From Anaerolineaceae bacterium (GTDB taxonomy: Bacteria; Chloroflexota; Anaerolineae; Aggregatilineales; Phototrophicaceae): DNA of 64,000 nt. Shown one piece after another: positions 59,927 through 64,000 of the stretch. The position numbers and the translations under genes were made by a program. Below the pieces are notes generated by a model. It searched no databases. It had not been told where the DNA came from and worked only from the letters and a program-made list of their open reading frames with translations. Location: NCBI GenBank assembly GCA_016124855.1, contig WGMX01000009.1, positions 62,001-126,000 of the forward strand, read 5' to 3'. Within the stretch, counting starts at the first letter, position 1. Every line of letters begins with the position of its first letter.

Positions 59927-61414
59927 TTACTTGGGCATGGGCCATGTAAAACGGCATTCATCGTTACCACCCCGTGCAACCGTGTTGCAGCGGGCGATGA
60001 CATTGCCATTATAGCGTACCTCAAATGATTTTATCTCGTTACCATCTTCGGTTTCTTGGCGCCAGAAAAAGCGAAGCTGATTGCTGAGCTGTTCGCGCTT
60101 GGGCGTGCCTGTTCCACATTCTGGAGGCGGTTTGCTTTGATTGCCTTGTAATGTAATGCGGAAACACTTCTTGGACTCAATCTCATCACCGGGAACACGG
60201 TCACCGCTGTAATCATCATTGGTTCCCGCAACACCCCGTATAAATTCAGCTTTTTGTACGTTTAAGGTTACGTCACTGGAGTTATAAAAAGTAAAGCTGG
60301 AATCGTTATAAAACAAGGCGACGGGTACACCTTCAATCGGCGTACCTTGACTAGAAGATAGGACGAAGCCCACAATCGCAATCAGAATTATGAGGAAGAT
60401 GCCTGCAAAGATAAATTTGCGCGTGTTTCTTTTTTCGCCTGTTTTGGCTTTTAGTCTGGGAGTTTCATTTCCCTTAATTTGTTTGGCTGTTAAGTTATTC
60501 TGTGGGCGCGTGGTCATGGTGGTGATAGGCGGCAAATCGAGTGTGTCGATACCATAACCATGTTGAACGTTGGTCATGAACTCAACCGCAGTACGATGCC
60601 GATTTTCAGGTTCTTTGTCCAGCGCCTTTAAAATTTCATTTTCAACGGAAACAGGAATTTTCGGATTTTTGCTGCGCGGCGGCGGTGGTGGATCGCTAAT
60701 GTGGCTGAGCGCGATTTCCATAGGCGTGTCGCCCGTGAAGGGCGGCTCGCCTGTCAGCAGTTCATATAGGACAACCGCTAATGAATAAATATCGCTCTGG
60801 GCCATTGCTTTATGAGAGGCTGTCGCTTGTTCCGGTGCTATATAACGGGGCGTACCAAAGGCTGTGCCCAACGTGGTTTGGGTTGATGACTGCATGACCA
60901 GACCAAAATCAGTTAGGATAGCCGTATCATCTTCAGTTATTAAAATATTAGATGGCTTAACATCGCGGTGAATAACACTGTTGTCGTGGGCATAATCGAG
61001 CGCAGAGGCGACTTGCATCAATATTCGCACCACGCGTTTGACATCCATTGATTGGCCATCACCCTTGAGCCGCTTGAATTCTTGGGCAAGGTCGCGACCC
61101 TTGATGAGCTTCATGGCGAGGAAGTAAAGACCTTCTAATTCGCCATACTGGTAAATCGTGATGATATTTGGATGTTCAAGTTTGGCGAGTTCGCGCGCTT
61201 CACGCTGGAAGCGTTTTGTTAGCGTATCATCGTCATTTGCATCATCATGGGCAAGCACTTTGATGGCGGCTGTTCGACCGAGGCGTGTATCTTCCCCACG
61301 ATAAATGCGCGCCATTCCACCCGTTGCCATTAACGCATCAAGTCGATAATCACCGAGCAAGCGACCAATCATTGGGTCTTTTTCTCGGCTCGCTGAACGG
61401 GTTTGTTTGGTCAC
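59927..61414 (-). CDS. Hanks-type Ser/Thr kinase with external domain
   Basis: A 495-residue membrane receptor kinase. The catalytic domain (about 18-285) has the glycine loop ATGGMARIYRG, Lys 52, HRD (149-151), DFG (169-171) and APE, all intact, with an activation segment rich in Thr (STQTTLGTAFGTPRYIAP). A linker and one membrane helix (333-353) lead to an external beta domain (about 360-495) with three or four Cys, no PASTA repeats. It should sense something outside and phosphorylate proteins inside. The GTG start is used because AAGGA lies before it; an ATG 14 codons later is possible. A degenerate-receiver gene lies upstream on the same strand. Confidence 0.93.
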   Translation of the reverse strand: MTKQTRSASREKDPMIGRLLGDYRLDALMATGGMARIYRGEDTRLGRTAAIKVLAHDDANDDDTLTKRFQREARELAKLEHPNIITIYQYGELEGLYFLAMKLIKGRDLAQEFKRLKGDGQSMDVKRVVRILMQVASALDYAHDNSVIHRDVKPSNILITEDDTAILTDFGLVMQSSTQTTLGTAFGTPRYIAPEQATASHKAMAQSDIYSLAVVLYELLTGEPPFTGDTPMEIALSHISDPPPPPRSKNPKIPVSVENEILKALDKEPENRHRTAVEFMTNVQHGYGIDTLDLPPITTMTTRPQNNLTAKQIKGNETPRLKAKTGEKRNTRKFIFAGIFLIILIAIVGFVLSSSQGTPIEGVPVALFYNDSSFTFYNSSDVTLNVQKAEFIRGVAGTNDDYSGDRVPGDEIESKKCFRITLQGNQSKPPPECGTGTPKREQLSNQLRFFWRQETEDGNEIKSFEVRYNGNVIARCNTVARGGNDECRFTWPMPK

Positions 61415-61455
61415 AACCTTATCCTTTTCTCCGGGGGCTTTGCTTGCCTGAATCC

Positions 61456-61461
61456 ATTATA
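61456..61461 (-). promoter_or_regulatory. possible -10 box of the kinase gene
   Basis: A TATAAT on the minus strand lies about 42 bases before the GTG start; the -35 region is not clear. Confidence 0.35.
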
Positions 61462-61516
61462 AAGTACATACAGGACTCACTAGCGGTAAGAGTTATGTGA
61501 TTTTACCCCCAACAGA

Positions 61517-61547
61517 AAAGCGGCTGGGGTTCAGCCAACCGCTTTAA
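61517..61547 (-). terminator. hairpin after the receiver-like gene
   Basis: On the minus strand AAAGC and GGCTG pair with CAGCC and GCTTT, with a small bulge, between the receiver-like stop and the kinase promoter. The T-run is short, so this may be a weak terminator. Confidence 0.5.
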
Positions 61548-61565
61548 CATCGTGGATGCGAATAG

Positions 61566-62747
61566 TTACTTTTTCCCTTCGCCATCCAAGTTAGGCAAGA
61601 CACCCAATTCGATTGCTTCGTCGAAAGAGATTTCCTTACGACCGCTGCCGGTGTTGACCATTTCGGCTAGGCGATCAAGGTCAAACATATCATCGGCGGC
61701 GCTGGCATCTAGCATCTGGTCAAACAGACCCAGATCAAAATTTTGAATGGGATCAAGTTTGACGTGCTCAGGTTCGGGTGAGGGCGCTTCATCCGGTTTG
61801 ACGGCCAGTTCAAGCTCCACCTTTTGGACTTCAGTAGTAGCGGTTTTGCGCTTGCTGGTCGTGCTGCGCCCGGTCGGAGCTGCTTGCGGTGTTTCTGACG
61901 GCTGAATGAGGAAAGCTGATGCACCGAGCAGAGCAACCAAATCTTGGGCAGCGCGGCGGCCATAACGGGTGATGCTGCCAAATTGGCGACCCCCGGCTTG
62001 ACCGTCGTATACCACACACATGAAGTGATGTAAGCCGACTGATAGGACAAATACATCCTTTTCATCACCATCATAAAAATGAATGGTTTGGGCTTGCCCA
62101 CCGACGAGCGGTGACATTTCGATGGTGGTCATCACCGTGGGTATGAGGGCTTTGGTCAGCAGCTCGCGGTCAAGATAACCCGGCGCGCCATCTTCCAGCA
62201 GCACTTCGCCGTTTCGTGCCGACAGGATGATCGCCATAGCGCCGACATCTACCAACATCTGCTTAATAATCGCACGGGCATTTTGTAAATTGAGCGGCGG
62301 CAGCGGGCCGTGATCAATAACCGTGGGCGCATTATTGGCAACTGTTCGCGCGGCCTCAATGATATTCTCGCCTTTCAAACCGGCGATAAAGACGCGTAAT
62401 AATTGGTGTATATCGACTGGCCGCCTTAGATATACAAAGGGTGGCTCGCCATCGGTTTCTTCATCTACGGTTTCAGGATCATCTTCAGTGGCAAGGATGA
62501 GCACGGCGGTTTGAGGGGCAATCTGCTTAACCTCAAGCGCCAGAATCAAACCTTGAATTTCATCATCAAGTTCCCAATTCATGATGATCAAATTGGCATC
62601 GCTATGTCGTAGTTCTTCCAGTGCATCAGCTCCGGTGGGTGTATCAACCTGAATAATTGATATACCGAGCAAATCCGTAGCGCTGCGTACGATTCGCGAA
62701 ATATTTTGCGTAGGGTCTACTGTAATGACTCGCGGCAGAGAGGGCAT
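61566..62747 (-). CDS. degenerate receiver plus roadblock-like domain protein
   Basis: A 393-residue soluble protein. Residues 5-130 fold like a response-regulator receiver (RVITVDPTQNISRIV, then NLIIMNWELDD), but the phosphorylated Asp is Asn 57 and the usual Lys is Arg (YLRRPVD), so it cannot be phosphorylated in the normal way. The middle (about 160-285) looks like a roadblock/LC7 domain (LVDVGAMAIILSARNGEVLLED, and VGLHHFMCVVYDG). A charged tail follows. Roadblock proteins often bind GTPases or dimerise. No DNA-binding domain is present. It lies directly upstream of the kinase gene on the same strand, which suggests a shared pathway. Confidence 0.75.
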   Translation of the reverse strand: MPSLPRVITVDPTQNISRIVRSATDLLGISIIQVDTPTGADALEELRHSDANLIIMNWELDDEIQGLILALEVKQIAPQTAVLILATEDDPETVDEETDGEPPFVYLRRPVDIHQLLRVFIAGLKGENIIEAARTVANNAPTVIDHGPLPPLNLQNARAIIKQMLVDVGAMAIILSARNGEVLLEDGAPGYLDRELLTKALIPTVMTTIEMSPLVGGQAQTIHFYDGDEKDVFVLSVGLHHFMCVVYDGQAGGRQFGSITRYGRRAAQDLVALLGASAFLIQPSETPQAAPTGRSTTSKRKTATTEVQKVELELAVKPDEAPSPEPEHVKLDPIQNFDLGLFDQMLDASAADDMFDLDRLAEMVNTGSGRKEISFDEAIELGVLPNLDGEGKK

Positions 62748-62830
62748 ATTTAATAGGCGATGCGGTCAAAATCAGATTGCTGATGACCTCATATTCGCCT
62801 CCACTCCTTTCCGAATTGGCTGCAATAATT

Positions 62831-62836
62831 ATTATA
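62831..62836 (-). promoter_or_regulatory. possible -10 box of the receiver-like gene
   Basis: TATAAT on the minus strand lies 84 bases before the ATG; the -35 region is poor. Confidence 0.3.
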
Positions 62837-62908
62837 CTGCACTTCAGTACATCGGAAAGGTGCTTAAACGGGACAATGAATTAAGATTTGAGTGGTACTT
62901 TCGTCCTT

Positions 62909-63268
62909 TTATACAGGGCAAGTCCAGCGATGCCGCATCATTTCGAGGTCATGTAAAGTCAATCCATTGCAATAATTGGGCTTTGCTTTGTAATAATGTA
63001 CCGAGTTGTTGTGCGCTTTGTGGTAAGTGGTTTCTTGGGTGAAAACGTAAGCGATCCACTGTAAGATGCGGACGTGCAGCGGTTCACAGGCGGTTACCGG
63101 GCTCGTGATGCTGTCGAAGTCGTCATCGAACGCAAAGCTAGCTGTTGGTTGAACAGCTCTCATTTGAATTTGAGTCCATGCGGAATCCCTCGCTTGCTTG
63201 GTCAACATGAGTTCGTTGTTGAGACTATTTTTGATCCAATTGTCAAACTGTTTATCGCGCATATCCAT
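62909..63268 (-). CDS. small protein coupled to the sigma factor, possible regulator
   Basis: A 119-residue protein that overlaps the end of the sigma-factor gene by 17 bases. The N-terminus (MRDKQFDNWIKNSLNNELML) is helical and charged. A short hydrophobic segment (VRILQWIAYVF, about 65-77) is too short to be a sure membrane helix. There is a pair of Cys/His-containing patches near the end. Genes in this place often encode anti-sigma factors, but no zf-HC2 or other known motif is seen. The ATG at 63268 has GGTGAGG upstream inside the sigma gene. Confidence 0.6.
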   Translation of the reverse strand: MDMRDKQFDNWIKNSLNNELMLTKQARDSAWTQIQMRAVQPTASFAFDDDFDSITSPVTACEPLHVRILQWIAYVFTQETTYHKAHNNSVHYYKAKPNYCNGLTLHDLEMMRHRWTCPV

Positions 63269-63845
63269 GTGCAACCTCACCGGTCAAATGTGTTGTTTCG
63301 AGTTGGTGACGTAGGTTTTCACGGGCGTAATGTAAACGGCTCTTAACCGTACCTAACGGACAATCGAGAATATCGGCTATTTCCTCGAGACTCAATCCAC
63401 TCAAATAATGAAGCGCCACCACAACACGTTGATTCAAATTGAGCTGGCCGATAGCGTCGCGCACTTGTCGCTGCGTCTCACTGTGTTCCGCTAAATGATC
63501 AGGCGATAACCAATTGGGACTGATGAGACGGTCAACCATACCATCTAATGATATTGTACGCTTCTTTTGGCGTGTGACCCATGAATAGCTTAAATTAACG
63601 GTCACGCGGTATAACCAAGGAATAAGGGGGAGAGAGGTATCGATACGGTTAGCATAACGGTGAATTTTTAAGAAACATTCTTGGGCGATGTCTTCTGCGG
63701 CTGCGTTATCTTGTGTGATGACAACGGCTGAACGATAAACCTGAGCGTAATAACGGTCAAACAGATGTCCCAGTGCGTCCAAATCATTTTCGCGAATTCG
63801 CTCGATAAAATGTGCGTCACTGAGTTCATTTTCCAATTCGGGCAT
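63252..63845 (-). CDS. ECF-type sigma-70 factor
   Basis: A 197-residue sigma factor of the extracytoplasmic-function class. Region 2 (about 12-85) has LGHLFDRYYAQVYRSAVVIT and IAQECFLKIHRYA with PWLYRVTVNLSYSW. Region 4 (about 125-180) has LNLNQRVVVALHYLSGLSLEEIADIL and CPLGTVKSRLHYARENL. It directs RNA polymerase to its own promoter set, likely under envelope or stress control. GAGGG lies before the ATG on the minus strand. The following small gene overlaps it and may encode its regulator. Confidence 0.95.
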   Translation of the reverse strand: MPELENELSDAHFIERIRENDLDALGHLFDRYYAQVYRSAVVITQDNAAAEDIAQECFLKIHRYANRIDTSLPLIPWLYRVTVNLSYSWVTRQKKRTISLDGMVDRLISPNWLSPDHLAEHSETQRQVRDAIGQLNLNQRVVVALHYLSGLSLEEIADILDCPLGTVKSRLHYARENLRHQLETTHLTGEVAHGYAR

Positions 63846-64000
63846 GTTAACTTACCCTCGTGATATATGTAGAAAGCAGGGTTACGAGACAATAACCCTA
63901 TAAATTTATCTTAAACATCTCTACTTGTAAGCCCTGAAAAAGGTTCAAAATGCTCATGAAGGATTATCACCTTACTTATGAACGGGTTAACCTTGTTACT
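63846..64000. other. upstream region of the sigma factor
   Basis: No gene is seen to the right edge. This stretch should carry the sigma-factor promoter on the minus strand, but no clear -35/-10 pair stands out. Confidence 0.3.

Overview
The window looks like a chromosomal segment of a Chloroflexota bacterium, most likely Anaerolineae-like. This is inferred from gene style, not from a marker tree. It has many secreted or lipid-anchored proteins with bacterial SH3, LysM and Thr/Pro-rich linkers, a TrmB methyltransferase with a long C-terminal extension, a class A penicillin-binding protein and an amidase each with a long cytoplasmic tail, a Hanks-type kinase, and base composition close to 50% GC. 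No phage, transposase, integrase or CRISPR array was seen. Most genes have recognisable Shine-Dalgarno sites and sigma-70-like promoters with -10 boxes of the TATAGT/TATAAT type.

Layout. 1-2.4 kb: end of an ABC exporter, then metK under a SAM-I riboswitch with a readable terminator/antiterminator pair. 2.6-7.2 kb: small membrane protein, UbiA-type prenyltransferase, anchored beta-rich protein, methyltransferase, DsbA/FrnE-like oxidoreductase. 7.2-9.0 kb: folate genes folE, facing away from folB-folK. 9.0-15.7 kb: polysaccharide region (chain-length protein, tyrosine-kinase-like ATPase with an altered P-loop, FRG-domain protein, 60-residue membrane protein, long-form rmlA, HAD phosphatase, rmlB), with dispersed hairpin repeats in its gaps. 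15.8-18.7 kb: SH3 lipoprotein and secreted subtilisin. 18.9 kb: tRNA-Phe. 19.1-26.5 kb: four tandem paralogous secreted proteins of 550-685 residues, the most distinctive region of the window. 26.6-35.8 kb: acyl-CoA dehydrogenase, a HEAT/zinc-ribbon/DUF3592 membrane protein, P1 peptidase, a stand-alone HEAT protein, a conserved-Cys protein, metallophosphoesterase, lipoprotein, TPR protein and a Ddn-like nitroreductase. 36-51.99 kb: penicillin-binding protein, beta-propeller protein, threonine-dehydratase-like enzyme, toxin-antitoxin pair, AAC(3)-like protein, PYROXD2-like oxidoreductase, CtpE-like P-type ATPase, polytopic membrane protein, amidase, glutaredoxin-like protein and alpha/beta hydrolase. 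52-64 kb: tRNA-Ser followed by trmB, a decayed gene fragment, DUF1801 and PNPOx-like proteins, cytochrome P450, a creatininase-family protein with a degenerate duplicated half, channel-like membrane protein, TetR regulator, tandem rhodanese, Ser/Thr kinase, degenerate-receiver protein, and an ECF sigma factor with a small overlapping partner.

How the parts work together. Much of the segment serves the cell surface: nucleotide-sugar supply and polysaccharide length control, peptidoglycan synthesis and turnover, and a group of exported SH3/LysM proteins that may bind the wall. The signalling genes at the right end (kinase, receiver-like protein, ECF sigma factor) could respond to envelope state, but nothing in the sequence proves that link. 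The four-paralog array, with a terminator directly before two of its members and a promoter just upstream of one of them, is the best candidate here for an undescribed system.
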